Both the position numbers and the translations under genes were made by a program. Of a stretch of DNA of 64,000 nt, positions 32,229-43,567 are shown piece by piece (positions within the stretch are counted from its first letter, which is position 1; every line of letters begins with the position of its first letter). The stretch is from Exilibacterium sp. (lineage in GTDB: Bacteria > Pseudomonadota > Gammaproteobacteria > Pseudomonadales > Cellvibrionaceae). The notes beneath the pieces are model-generated. The model was not told where the DNA came from and made no database searches. It was given only the letters and a program-made list of their open reading frames with translations. The DNA is taken from the NCBI GenBank assembly GCA_028280195.1, contig JANQMH010000098.1:99565-163564 (forward strand), given 5' to 3'.

Positions 32229-33326
32229 GTGACTCTTAAACGCCTTTCCGTAATGAACTTGAGGAATTTGGATGGGGTGGATATCCAGCCCAACCAGCGC
32301 GTCAATTTTATCTATGGCGCTAACGGCAGTGGCAAGACCAGCCTGCTGGAGGCTGTCAGCTTTCTCGGTACTGGCCGGTCTTTTCGCAGCCATAAGCTCA
32401 AGCCCGTCATTTGTCGGGATGCCGACACCATGACCATATTTGGCAATATAGCGGTATCTGATCGGCAGGAGGTGCCTATTGGAATACAGCGCTCTGTGTC
32501 CGGACAATCGCTTATCAAAGTGGACGGCATTCAGGTGAATTCCGCGGCCAGGCTGGCAGAAAATTTACCCTTGCAGCTTATCGATTCGCACTCATTTTTG
32601 TTACTGGAGGGATCTCCGAAGGTGCGGAGACAGTTCCTGGATTGGCTGGTGTTTCACGTGAAACCCGAGTTTTTACCGGCCTGGAAAGGCGTTCAACGCT
32701 GTATTAAACACCGCAATAGCCTGCTTCGGCATGGTAGAATAGAGGCTTCATTAATTGCCCCCTGGGATACGGAGTTGGCTGGTTTTGCGCACAAAGTGGA
32801 TCAGTTGCGTCAGGACTGCTTCGGAGCCTTTGTTGAAACCTTCAATCAGTTGATCAATGACTTTTTGCCGATAAATGACCTGACCCTAAACTATTATCGC
32901 GGTTGGGAGCATGGGCTTGATTATAAGGACTTTCTGGCCCGCCAGATTGATAGAGACCGACATCTGGGTTACACCGCCGGCGGACCTCATCGGGCAGATA
33001 TAAGAATTAACATAGGTCGAGACAGTGCGGCCCAGCTGTTGTCCAGGGGTCAGCAGAAGCTGTTGGTATGTGCTCTCAGGATATCCCAGGGCCTGACGTT
33101 TTCGGAGCTTAGCTCCCGGCAGTGCGTTTTCTTGATTGACGATTTGCCCGCGGAGTTGGACAGCGACCACAGGAAACTGCTGGCTGGCTGGCTCGACACC
33201 ATGGCCTGTCAGGTATTCGTTACCGGCGTGGAAAGAGATGTATTGATAGAATCCTGGCCGCAAACCTTAGCAGGCAATAAGAAAGCTGTGTTTCACGTGG
33301 AACAGGGCAGTGTTTCAAATGATTGA
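32229..33326 (+). CDS. recF: DNA replication and repair protein RecF
   Basis: A 365-residue SMC-like ATPase that loads RecA at gaps. Walker A is GANGSGKTSLLEAV, the ABC signature region is LLSRGQQKLLVCALRI and the Walker B-like stretch is CVFLIDDLPAELD. It starts at GTG 32229, giving TLKRLSVMNLRN. The gene also carries two parS-type sites (32650-32665 and 33289-33304), so its sequence serves both coding and segregation. Confidence 0.97.
   Translation: MTLKRLSVMNLRNLDGVDIQPNQRVNFIYGANGSGKTSLLEAVSFLGTGRSFRSHKLKPVICRDADTMTIFGNIAVSDRQEVPIGIQRSVSGQSLIKVDGIQVNSAARLAENLPLQLIDSHSFLLLEGSPKVRRQFLDWLVFHVKPEFLPAWKGVQRCIKHRNSLLRHGRIEASLIAPWDTELAGFAHKVDQLRQDCFGAFVETFNQLINDFLPINDLTLNYYRGWEHGLDYKDFLARQIDRDRHLGYTAGGPHRADIRINIGRDSAAQLLSRGQQKLLVCALRISQGLTFSELSSRQCVFLIDDLPAELDSDHRKLLAGWLDTMACQVFVTGVERDVLIESWPQTLAGNKKAVFHVEQGSVSND
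32650..32665. promoter_or_regulatory. parS site 1 (ParB binding) inside recF
   Basis: TGTTTCACGTGAAACC matches the near-universal parS palindrome TGTTTCACGTGAAACA at 15 of 16 positions. It lies in the middle of recF, about 12 kb from parB, in the origin-proximal position expected for chromosomal parS. Confidence 0.85.
33289..33304. promoter_or_regulatory. parS site 2 (ParB binding) at the 3' end of recF
   Basis: TGTTTCACGTGGAACA fits the consensus TGTTNCACGTGNAACA at every fixed position. It lies in the last 40 bp of recF, 639 bp after the first site. Confidence 0.88.
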
Positions 33327-33400
33327 GCTGGGGCAACTTTAAATTAGGGCAACTACCGGCCGGCCAGGCTCGTTCCGTAATCCCCTAGGGGGATAGATAG

Positions 33401-35857
<2,457 letters not shown>

Positions 35858-35940
35858 TTGTTATTGTCCGACCTTCACTTAAGTTGAAATTCTCCCCAAG
35901 GGAGTAAAATGCCCAAAAAGTAAATTTTTGATAGGATAAA

Positions 35941-35987
35941 TTGAAAAAAAGAAAGTTGTGCAATACAGTGTGCAATAAGGTGTGCAA
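35941..35987 (+). promoter_or_regulatory. promoter with three TGTGCAA repeats before the cassette
   Basis: TGTGCAA occurs at 35957-35963, 35969-35975 and 35981-35987, an exact 12-bp period. A candidate promoter overlaps them: TTGAAA at 35941-35946, a 17-bp spacer and TACAGT at 35964-35969. The -10 element thus lies between the first two repeats. The first gene of the cassette starts at 36032. The arrangement looks like an operator for an autoregulator, most simply the helix-turn-helix protein at 36858. The repeats are directly visible; the role is inferred. Confidence 0.65.
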
Positions 35988-36031
35988 CGCTATCAATCAA
36001 GTGCTTTTCACGGACTCCAGGGGCGACAATA

Positions 36032-36853
36032 ATGAGTAATCATATATCAGCCAAGTTTTTTGGCTTTGTATATGCACAACTCTCAGATGAGGAATTCTTG
36101 TCTGTTATCCCTGGGCTTAAGAAGAATCTTCGGCGTTATTTTCCCAGGAATGACGTTCCTACCATCAATGGAGTTCAAGTAAGAGTCAGTGACTCCGGTG
36201 TGGCCACTCTTCCGGCTAAAGAAGTTCAGCGTGAATTACATATGGTTGACGCCAACGGTATGTGGGGAATGAAAATAGGAAATACAGGTGTTTCATTCTC
36301 TACAGCCAACTATATCTCCTATGAAGAGGCGATTGAATATATCCAGGAGATACTCACTGTTATTGTCGAAACTGTAGGTATATACCACTTTTCTAGAGTT
36401 TCCTTGCGAAACATCAATATTTTCAACCCTTCTCCTTCGGACGGGAATGTGTTTGAAGATATTGAGCACGGAGACTATTGGGGGACACAAGATTTTGTAA
36501 GTACACTATCTGGCGGATTTTTATGCAAGGGAGCATCTACACGCCATAACTACTTTTCTAGTAATTACAGAACACAGGTGCAAATCGCGAGTGGTGTAGT
36601 TTTTAAAGGTCAGAGCCACATTCCCCAGGAAGAATGGGATATTTGGAGAATGCGCGGTGGTGTGCCAGTTCAAACAGATGTCGATACAAAGTTACTGGTG
36701 GATATCAGCGGGACCAGATTTGAAGCTCCGATAGACGATCCTGAGCAACAGCATAATCTTTCTGACTATTCCTGGGAGGCTGTAAAACAGTCTTTCGATG
36801 AGTTACATGGTGTAGTTAATAGTGTTTACTCCGATATTACGACAAAGGATTGA
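36032..36853 (+). CDS. TIGR04255-like protein of unknown function
   Basis: A 273-residue soluble protein without signal peptide or membrane segment. The middle (GVSFSTANYISYEEAIEYIQ, then HFSRVSLRNINIF) and the overall length resemble the sporadically distributed TIGR04255 family, whose members carry an RxxLRxIN-type strand after a helix; I recognise this by eye and could not test it. The family has no assigned activity. This is the first gene of a three-gene low-GC cassette, 4 bp before the next gene. Two sampled 60-base rows here are about 40-42% G+C against about 55% in a sampled gyrB row, which suggests acquisition. Confidence 0.6.
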   Translation: MSNHISAKFFGFVYAQLSDEEFLSVIPGLKKNLRRYFPRNDVPTINGVQVRVSDSGVATLPAKEVQRELHMVDANGMWGMKIGNTGVSFSTANYISYEEAIEYIQEILTVIVETVGIYHFSRVSLRNINIFNPSPSDGNVFEDIEHGDYWGTQDFVSTLSGGFLCKGASTRHNYFSSNYRTQVQIASGVVFKGQSHIPQEEWDIWRMRGGVPVQTDVDTKLLVDISGTRFEAPIDDPEQQHNLSDYSWEAVKQSFDELHGVVNSVYSDITTKD

Positions 36854-36857
36854 GAAT

Positions 36858-37442
36858 ATGTTTCTGGACAATATGCCTACCGCTTTAGCGGTGACCACTA
36901 TCGCTACCTTGGCTGCGCAGCCTTACGTGGAAGAGGTACACCCCGTTGTAATGGTTAGTGAGCGTTCTATGCCCCAACTGGTACCTAAGGAATATTATGC
37001 TGTTGAGCTCGATGGTGGAAACAACAATGCCTTTGTAAATGCCCGTATTCAACAGACTGAAATTGTGGAGCCCAGTGCAATTGCCATTTACCATCAATTG
37101 CGCCAGGAATTCGAAATTTCACATACAGAAATGGGTAACTGGCTGGGTGTAAAAAGGCGCACCCTTTATAACTGGATGAAAGAACCAGAGAAGGCGAAGA
37201 AATTTGGTCTACAAATCGAGGAGCGTTTGGTGTCTCTTTCTGCATTGAAAGAAGAGATGGAGCCTGAACATCGCCCAATTCTTTTTAAAATCGCATTTAG
37301 TCCTATTTATGGCGACCCAAATCTTGGTGATGCTATTTTGACTGGCGTCGATAGTAAAACCTTGATTGAGTGGTATGAGAAACTTTTTTCGCAATTTGAG
37401 TCCTATCGTTCAATGCATTCCAGTAAAGAGCAGTTAGTGTGA
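36858..37442 (+). CDS. helix-turn-helix protein of the three-gene cassette
   Basis: A 194-residue protein with a clear helix-turn-helix at about 76-108 (IYHQLRQEFEISHTEMGNWL, then RRTLYNWMKEPE). The N-terminal 70 residues are of unknown fold, and the C-terminal 80 are mostly helical (KTLIEWYEKLFSQFESY). The fold is Xre-like, but the two extra regions mean it is not a minimal repressor. ATG 36858 is preferred over the in-frame one at 36822, which lies inside the upstream gene. Candidate binder of the TGTGCAA repeats at 35957-35987. It may regulate the cassette, act as an antitoxin-like partner, or both; I cannot tell which. Confidence 0.7.
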   Translation: MFLDNMPTALAVTTIATLAAQPYVEEVHPVVMVSERSMPQLVPKEYYAVELDGGNNNAFVNARIQQTEIVEPSAIAIYHQLRQEFEISHTEMGNWLGVKRRTLYNWMKEPEKAKKFGLQIEERLVSLSALKEEMEPEHRPILFKIAFSPIYGDPNLGDAILTGVDSKTLIEWYEKLFSQFESYRSMHSSKEQLV

Positions 37443-37451
37443 GGTCACGTT

Positions 37452-38360
37452 TTGGCGCGGGACAAATTGCTCGAAAAAGGGTGGAGAAGGCATAGCGTAC
37501 TCTCTCTGTCTCAGGAAAGTGTTGATATTCTAGCCGTCGAACTGCCGCAAGAGGTCATGAATATGGTCTCTGCTGAAGGGGCGGTTGTTCTAATCGCTCT
37601 TTATGATTGTGGTGTTGTACACGGAAGTTTTGATCAGGAGCCATGGGTTCAGCTTCTTGTTGCTACCCCCGTAGAATTTCAAAAGAAGTTTTCTAAAGGT
37701 CGCGATTCCAGGCGCCTCCATTTTTATGTTAAAAGAGATAGACAAGAGGCGGCCTGTGAAGTGAACGCCTGCGGTGTTTGTCAGATTGACCGCAAACTTC
37801 TTTTAAGACTAAGTGTGGATGAGTCTTGCACTGTTGATGATGCTACAAAGTTTGACTTGAAGCAGTGGTTAGCAGAACGATACAGGCAAGATACGTGGCC
37901 AGATGCTTTCAATAGTGCTGTTAGTAAGCGCGGAAAAAGTTTAAAACGATTTTATGGGCGTTATAACGACTTTGTTTCCGGTCTGTATCTAAAACTAAAT
38001 TCTTATGAAGAGTTATCAAAAGGTAAATATACAGTCGCTATAATTATTGCGATTGAATCTGGGAAAGAGAGGCAGCTTATTCAACATATGCGAAAGGTTC
38101 ATCAGCAGCTAAAGAACGTGGGAATAGATGAGTTAAAAGCGTATTTTGCAAATGAGGCTCTAAACGCTTTTGGTGACTCCGTAAACTTTCAAGAGGACAG
38201 AACAAATAACGTGCATGGGGTTGCTATAGAAATTGTGGAAGAAAATCAAATTACTTTAAGTCATCTGCGCACATTCGGCAGGTTTTCCCCATATTCACTA
38301 TCAGAATACAGCACGGAGGCTCCGATGCCTGCGGAAATGGCTTCTGGCCGGGTTCACTGA
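37452..38360 (+). CDS. unrecognised protein, third gene of the cassette
   Basis: A 302-residue protein I do not recognise. No signal peptide, no clear membrane helix and no nucleotide-binding loop is visible. Cys102, Cys107 and Cys110 (C-x4-C-x2-C), with Cys53 and Cys126, could be a metal site, but this is weak. An N-terminal part with beta-like stretches (AVVLIALYDCGVV, WVQLLVATP) is followed by a charged, helical C-terminal half (ERQLIQHMRKVHQQLKNVG). It starts at a TTG 9 bp after the upstream stop, with a GTGAGG ribosome site overlapping that stop; the next in-frame ATG is far inside. Base composition is as low in GC as in the two upstream genes. Confidence 0.6.
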   Translation: MARDKLLEKGWRRHSVLSLSQESVDILAVELPQEVMNMVSAEGAVVLIALYDCGVVHGSFDQEPWVQLLVATPVEFQKKFSKGRDSRRLHFYVKRDRQEAACEVNACGVCQIDRKLLLRLSVDESCTVDDATKFDLKQWLAERYRQDTWPDAFNSAVSKRGKSLKRFYGRYNDFVSGLYLKLNSYEELSKGKYTVAIIIAIESGKERQLIQHMRKVHQQLKNVGIDELKAYFANEALNAFGDSVNFQEDRTNNVHGVAIEIVEENQITLSHLRTFGRFSPYSLSEYSTEAPMPAEMASGRVH

Positions 38361-38386
38361 GATCACTGTAATTTCCAACCAAATGG

Positions 38387-38402
38387 AGCGCTATTTAGCG
38401 CT
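38387..38402. terminator. perfect hairpin after the cassette
   Basis: AGCGCTA and TAGCGCT form a 7-bp stem with a two-base loop, 26 bp after the last stop of the cassette. No T run follows, so termination is uncertain. The rest of the gap to 38605 holds an 8-bp inverted repeat (AGTGTTCT at 38437-38444, AGAACACT at 38520-38527) and no gene. Confidence 0.35.
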
Positions 38403-38605
38403 GCCGCAATAGGTCGAGAATTATGAAACAGCTTCTAGTGTTCTGCTAACTATCTGAGCTTAATTTGTCACTGTTTTTCAATTAGAGCGGTATTTGGTCG
38501 TGCTTCAAGTGAGGCCGCTAGAACACTTGTGGTGGTGTAAATAAATTGCATTGGCCTGACTACAGCCGGTACAGCCTTAACGCTGGCCTCTTTTCGTCGT
38601 CCACC

Positions 38606-39937
38606 CTAGCCAATGAACGCGAGAGTTTCATCCAGCGACCGCGACAGTTTTTCAACCAACTCGTCAATCTGCTCGCGCGTAATAATCAATGGCGGGCATA
38701 CCGCCAGGCTGGTACCGGCCACCGCCCGCACAATCAGACCGTTTTCCTGGCAGCGCAGTGCCGCCCGGTTGAGTGTTTCGCCACTGGCAAAGGGTTTGCC
38801 GGATTCCTTGTCGGCCACCAGCTCCAGCGCGGCAATAAGCCCCTTACCGCGGACTTCGCCGATCAGGCTGTGGCCGGCCAGCTGCGCCAGCCTGCTCTGC
38901 AGATACTCGCCGGTTTCCGCCGCCTGCTCGAACAGCTTGTCGCGGCGGTAAATCTCCAGCACTTTATTGGCAATCGCGCAGCCCACCGGGTGGCCGCTGT
39001 AGGTATAACCGTGGCCGAAAACACCTACCTCGCTGCTGGGTTCCACCATTGCCTCATACATATCGCCACGGATCAGCGCGGCGCTGATCGGGTAGTAGGC
39101 AGAGGACAATTGCTTGGCCAGGCTCATCATGTCCGGCCGCTCGATATGCATACTGGTACAACCGAAATCACTGCCGGTGCGGCCAAAACCGGTAATGACC
39201 TCGTCGGCCCAGAACAGAATGTCGTATTTGTCCAGAATGGCCTGGACTTTTTCGTAGTAGCCCGGCGGCGGTACGATCACACCGCTGGCGCCGGTAATCG
39301 GTTCGGCGGTAAAGGCCGCAATGGTATGCGCGCCTTCGCGCAGGATGAGCTGTTCCAAGTTGCCGCATATGCGCTCGACAAACTCGGCCTCGCTTTCCCC
39401 CGGCAGGTGGCCGCGGTAGTAGTGCGGGTGATCGGTGCGCAAAATACCCAGTGCTTCAACCGGCGGGTCGAAATAACGGATATTGGCGGGCAGGCTGGTG
39501 AGCGAACCGGCGGCGACGGTAACGCCGTGATAAGCCCGCTCGCGGGTAATGATCTTGCGCTTTTCCGGTTTGCCGATGGCATTGAAGTAGTAACGCAGCA
39601 GTTTGATCTGGGTGTCGTTGGCATCCGAGCCGGAGTTGCCGAAGAACACTTTGGCATTAGCCACCGGCACCATTTTTGACAGCGTATCGGCCAGGCGCGT
39701 GCCGGGCTCGTGGATTTTGCCTCCAAACATATGGGTAAATGACAGCCTGCGCATCTGTGCCTGTGCGGCCTCGATAAGCTCCTCATTAGCGTAGCCGAGG
39801 GAGGTACACCACAAACCCGCTACCCCCTCCAGATACTGCTTGCCCTCATCGTCATAGACATAAACGCCCTCGCCACGATCGATAAGCAGTTGCCGGGGCG
39901 CTTTTAAATTGGTGATTGGATATATGATGGAAGACAT
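38606..39937 (-). CDS. class III aminotransferase (PLP-dependent)
   Basis: A 443-residue fold-type I aminotransferase of the omega/4-aminobutyrate group. The substrate-site strand GVYVYDDEGKQYLEGVAGLW, the DEVITGFGRTG motif carrying the cofactor-binding aspartate, and the Schiff-base Lys275 in SLAKQLSSAYYP are seen. It probably moves an amino group between an amine or beta/omega-amino acid and pyruvate or 2-oxoglutarate. The ATG at 39937 (MSSIIYPITNLKAPRQ) is preferred over a start 62 codons upstream whose added residues overlap the divergent regulator. The divergent LysR gene is likely its regulator. Confidence 0.88.
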   Translation of the reverse strand: MSSIIYPITNLKAPRQLLIDRGEGVYVYDDEGKQYLEGVAGLWCTSLGYANEELIEAAQAQMRRLSFTHMFGGKIHEPGTRLADTLSKMVPVANAKVFFGNSGSDANDTQIKLLRYYFNAIGKPEKRKIITRERAYHGVTVAAGSLTSLPANIRYFDPPVEALGILRTDHPHYYRGHLPGESEAEFVERICGNLEQLILREGAHTIAAFTAEPITGASGVIVPPPGYYEKVQAILDKYDILFWADEVITGFGRTGSDFGCTSMHIERPDMMSLAKQLSSAYYPISAALIRGDMYEAMVEPSSEVGVFGHGYTYSGHPVGCAIANKVLEIYRRDKLFEQAAETGEYLQSRLAQLAGHSLIGEVRGKGLIAALELVADKESGKPFASGETLNRAALRCQENGLIVRAVAGTSLAVCPPLIITREQIDELVEKLSRSLDETLAFIG

Positions 39938-40052
39938 GGCCGGGTACCGGTGAAAGGGTGAATTGTCTATGGTAGGGATTGTTTTTGTCACCGCAACCGA
40001 TATATTTACGCCATAATGGTGATAAAAACTAACCAAATACCGGCCTCCAGCC

Positions 40053-40949
40053 ATGCTGCTATGCAGACGAAAACTACCGCTAAATGCCTTGCGGGCCTTT
40101 GAAGCCGCGGCCCGGCACTGCAATCTGCGCAGCGCGGCGCGGGAACTCGGCGTTACTCACGGCGCCGTCAGCCGCCAGGTGCGGCAGCTGGAGGGGCAGT
40201 TGGGGGTGGCGCTGTTTGAACGCAGCCACAACCGCCTGGCGCTGACCTCGGCGGGACAGCGGCTGATGGCCAATGTCGGTGAAGCCTTTGACCAGATTGC
40301 CAAAAGTGCTTTATATCTCGATCCCGAATCCATGGCCGGCAGCCTGGTAATAGGGTCCACACCGAGTATTACCCTGGGCTGGCTGTTGCGGGTGATCGGT
40401 GAATTTCACCGCCGCTACCCGGAAGTGCAGTTGCAGTTGCACAGTATTGCCCCCGGTGAAAAGAACCTGCCGGCGGCGCACGATATCTGTATCTGTTACG
40501 GCTTACCGAACGCCGGTACACGGCTGGTGACCGAGCTGTTTACCGAGCGGTACTTTCCTGTCTGCAGTCCCGCCGTGGTCGGTGGCGGCCCGATGCCGCG
40601 CCGGCCCCGCGACCTGCTGCAGTACCCGTTGCTGGAGGATCGACACGGTCACTGGATGCGCTGGTTCGAACGCCAGGGGGTGACTGCGCCGGTCGCCGAC
40701 AATCTGTTGTTTCTGGAGGAGAGTCATCAGATTATCAGTGCCGTCAGGGAAGGCTATGGCGTGGGTATGGTCGATCGCATTGAAGTCTCCCGCGACCTGC
40801 GTCGGGGCAGTCTGATAGCCCTGTCCGAGGACAAGGTGCGGGCCGAGCACAGCCACTATCTGGTGCACGACCCGAATGACAGGATGTCGCTGCGGGCCCG
40901 GGTGTTTATCGATTTTCTGCACCAGTCGCTGCAGGTATTGCTCAGCTGA
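40053..40949 (+). CDS. LysR-family transcriptional regulator (GcvA-like)
   Basis: A 298-residue regulator. The winged helix lies at about 8-66 (LNALRAFEAAARHCNLRSAA, VTHGAVSRQVRQLE), followed by a linker helix and the periplasmic-binding-like effector domain. The sequence falls near the GcvA/AmpR group of LysR proteins. It is divergent from the aminotransferase gene across a 115-bp gap, the usual LysR layout, so the aminotransferase is its likely target and its substrate the likely effector. Confidence 0.9.
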   Translation: MLLCRRKLPLNALRAFEAAARHCNLRSAARELGVTHGAVSRQVRQLEGQLGVALFERSHNRLALTSAGQRLMANVGEAFDQIAKSALYLDPESMAGSLVIGSTPSITLGWLLRVIGEFHRRYPEVQLQLHSIAPGEKNLPAAHDICICYGLPNAGTRLVTELFTERYFPVCSPAVVGGGPMPRRPRDLLQYPLLEDRHGHWMRWFERQGVTAPVADNLLFLEESHQIISAVREGYGVGMVDRIEVSRDLRRGSLIALSEDKVRAEHSHYLVHDPNDRMSLRARVFIDFLHQSLQVLLS

Positions 40950-40990
40950 AGGGCCGCCTGTCGTCGCTGTTTGCCGAATTCGAGACTGAG

Positions 40991-41026
40991 AAAACCCGCG
41001 CTGCACCTGCCTGGTGACAGCGCGGG
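40991..41026 (-). terminator. rho-independent terminator of the DUF4397 lipoprotein gene
   Basis: A 9-bp GC-rich stem (40995-41003 with 41018-41026) is extended by an inner CACC/GGTG pairing. On the minus strand it is followed by TTTT (40991-40994). It lies 10 bp past the stop of the minus-strand gene ending at 41036. Confidence 0.8.
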
Positions 41027-41035
41027 CCGCGGCAG

Positions 41036-43567
41036 CTATGGTGTCGCTGCCAGCCCGTCCAGCAAAATGAGCTGGGGCGGGTCGGCCGGCATATTGCCGT
41101 CCACTGCAATGGCGGTATAAATCATCCCCGCCTGCAGACTGAGTACCCCGGTTTCCAGCGCCTCGACTTTGGAGCCGGCGGCAGTTACCGTTACCACATA
41201 GTCGCCGGCTGCCAGCCCCACATAGCCGGTTTCGGCCAGGGTGCCGGTATTGTAGGGCACATCGGCAAAGGCCGGATCGATGGCGCCTATCTCACCGTCC
41301 GCCGATACGTAGATATCGACATTGCCGGCACCCGGAGAAGCGTGAATGATGCGAACTCTGGCTTCGGTTGCCACAGCCCTGGGTGTATCGGTGAGCAGAT
41401 CCAGGTCCAGCGCCGCCAGGGTATTATTGGCGATGGCGGTATAGAACGCACCGGCGGCAAGTGTCACCGGGGCATCGTCGATCACTACTGTACCGTCGGC
41501 ATCGGCGGCGATATCCAGCAGGTAATCGCCGGCATCGACGGTAATATAGTCGGTCGCATCCAGGAATGCCGCGGCGTCAACCAGGGTAAGCGCATTGTTG
41601 GCAATAACGTCCACCGCCGGCGCATCGGCAACAGCGTGTACCACGCGGATATGGGCCGCTGCATCGCTGTCGAGAATTACCGACGAGGCGGTGCCGTCTG
41701 CAACCAGCAGTGACACCGGCGAGGTGCCGGTGGCGACATTTTCAGTTGCGGCGATCAGCAAATCGGCGCCCGCCGCCAGCGGCACGGTGCCCGAGTCAAA
41801 CACCACAGTCTGCTCTCCGGCGGGGGTCAGGCGGATTTGATAGTTGCCGGCCGGCACCAGCAGTTGAGCGCTGAACTCGCCAAAAGCCGCGCTTGCTACG
41901 GGCTGCTCAGTGCTCAGATCGGCGCCGGGAGCGGTAACATAAATATCCACCTGCGGTGCCTGCGGCGCCGCATGCACAATCTGCACTCTGACATTGTCAT
42001 AGGCGACCCCGAAGGCGCTGTTTGCAATCACCAGCGGTCCCAGCGTATCGGCAGCCACCGAACCAATTGCCAGCACCTCGTAGTTGTTGCCGGCGTCGAG
42101 GGTGAGATCCGCGGTTATGACATCGGCGCTCATGGCACCGGGCAGATTGGCCTCCACGCGCACGGCGTAGTTGCCGGCGGCAACGGCCAGCCGGGCCGAG
42201 GCGGTCTGGTAGTCGACGTTGTTGAGCAGTGCGTCGCCGTTAGCAATGACATTGACCGTCGGCGCATCGGCCGAGGCATGGGTTACCCGCAGGCCGGGCT
42301 GGCCTAGTGCCGGCGGCGTATCGTCCAGTGCATCCAGCAGGATCAACTGCGGGCCGGCGCCCATCATGCTGCCGTCGGCGGCAATGGCGGTATAGACGCC
42401 GCCCGCCTGCAGATTCAATAGCGGCGTTTGCAGCGCTGCATCCTTGCTGCCAGCGGCTGTTACAGTCACCACGTATCCGCCCTCAGCCAGCGCCACATAC
42501 TGGGTTTCCGCCAGCGCATCGGCGCTGTAGGGTACGGCGCTGAAGGCCGGCTCTACAGCGTCGATTTCACCGTCTGCGGTAACGTAAATATCCACCTCTC
42601 CGGCACTGGGCGCGGCGTGGATAATGCGCACCTTGGCCTCGGTGGCAACGGCGCGCGGCATATCGACCAGTAGATCCAGATCGATGGTGGCGAGTGTACC
42701 GTTGGCAATGGCGGTATAGAACACGCCCTGTTCCAGCGTTACTATGGCATCGTCAATGACTGTATTATCGGTACCGGCGGCGGCGATATCGATCAGGTAA
42801 TCGCCGGCTGCGAGAGACAGGTAGGCGGTGGTATCGAGAAACTCGGCGGCGCCAACCAGTGTCAGCGCATTGCCAGCGTTGATATCCACGGCGGGGGCAT
42901 CGCTGACTGCGTGGACCACGCGCAGATCAGCTGTCGCGGCGCTGTCGCGGATCTTCGAAGAACCGGTGCCGTCGGCCACCAGCAGGGTTACCGGCGAGGT
43001 GCCGGTACCGACATTGTCGGTGGCGGCGATCAGCAGATCGGCGCCGGCGGCGAGTGGCACAGTGGCGGAATCGAATACCACGGTCTGCTGTCCTGCCGGG
43101 GTAATGCGAATACGGTAGTCGCCGGCCGCCACTTCAACCTGGACGGTAAAATCCCGAAATGCCAGTGTGTCCAGCGGCGCGGCAGCGGCCAGATCGGCGT
43201 CCGGGGCGGTGACATAGATATCGACTTCAGGTGCTCCCGGCGCAGCGTGTACCACCTGTACGCGCACATTGCCGGCGCCCACTTCTGCAGCGCTGTTCTC
43301 TACCACCAGCGCTTCGATTTCATCGGCTACCGTATCCACCGCCAGGACGTCGTAGCTGGTGTCGGCTGCAAGCGAAAGCGTGGCTGTAATGACGTCGACA
43401 TTGCCCCCCGGCACATTGGCTTCGACGCGCACATCATAGCTTCCCGCATCCAGTGTCAGGCGCGGGGATGCAACCTGGTAATCGACATTTTCCAGTCCGG
43501 CCAGGATTTCGTCACCGGCAAATACGTTGACCGTCGGCGCATCGGGTGAAGCGTGAATGATTCTCAG
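41036..43567 (-). repeat. internal two-fold repeat of the DUF4397 gene
   Basis: The coding region is two related halves, about 43567-42310 and 42292-41036, each coding four DUF4397-like modules in the same order. Stretches such as TVPLAAGADLLIAAT, TSPVxLLVADGT and PRAVATEAxVRIIHA are nearly identical between halves, so the four-module block was duplicated as a unit. Confidence 0.88.

Noticed and set aside
32227..32232. ATGTGA start-stop overlapping the recF GTG start
   Set aside because: Could be a minimal upstream open frame, but a six-base match arises easily by chance.
35892..35904. Five-base-pair hairpin CTCCC/GGGAG after gyrB
   Set aside because: Short stem and no T run; not enough for a terminator.
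38437..38527. 8-bp inverted repeat AGTGTTCT / AGAACACT around 75 bp, considered as ends of a small mobile element
   Set aside because: No target duplication, no transposase and arms too short; kept only as a note in the gap description.
35858..38605. Search for matching direct repeats at both ends of the low-GC cassette as attachment sites
   Set aside because: No duplicate of useful length was found between the left gap (35858-36031) and right gap (38361-38605).
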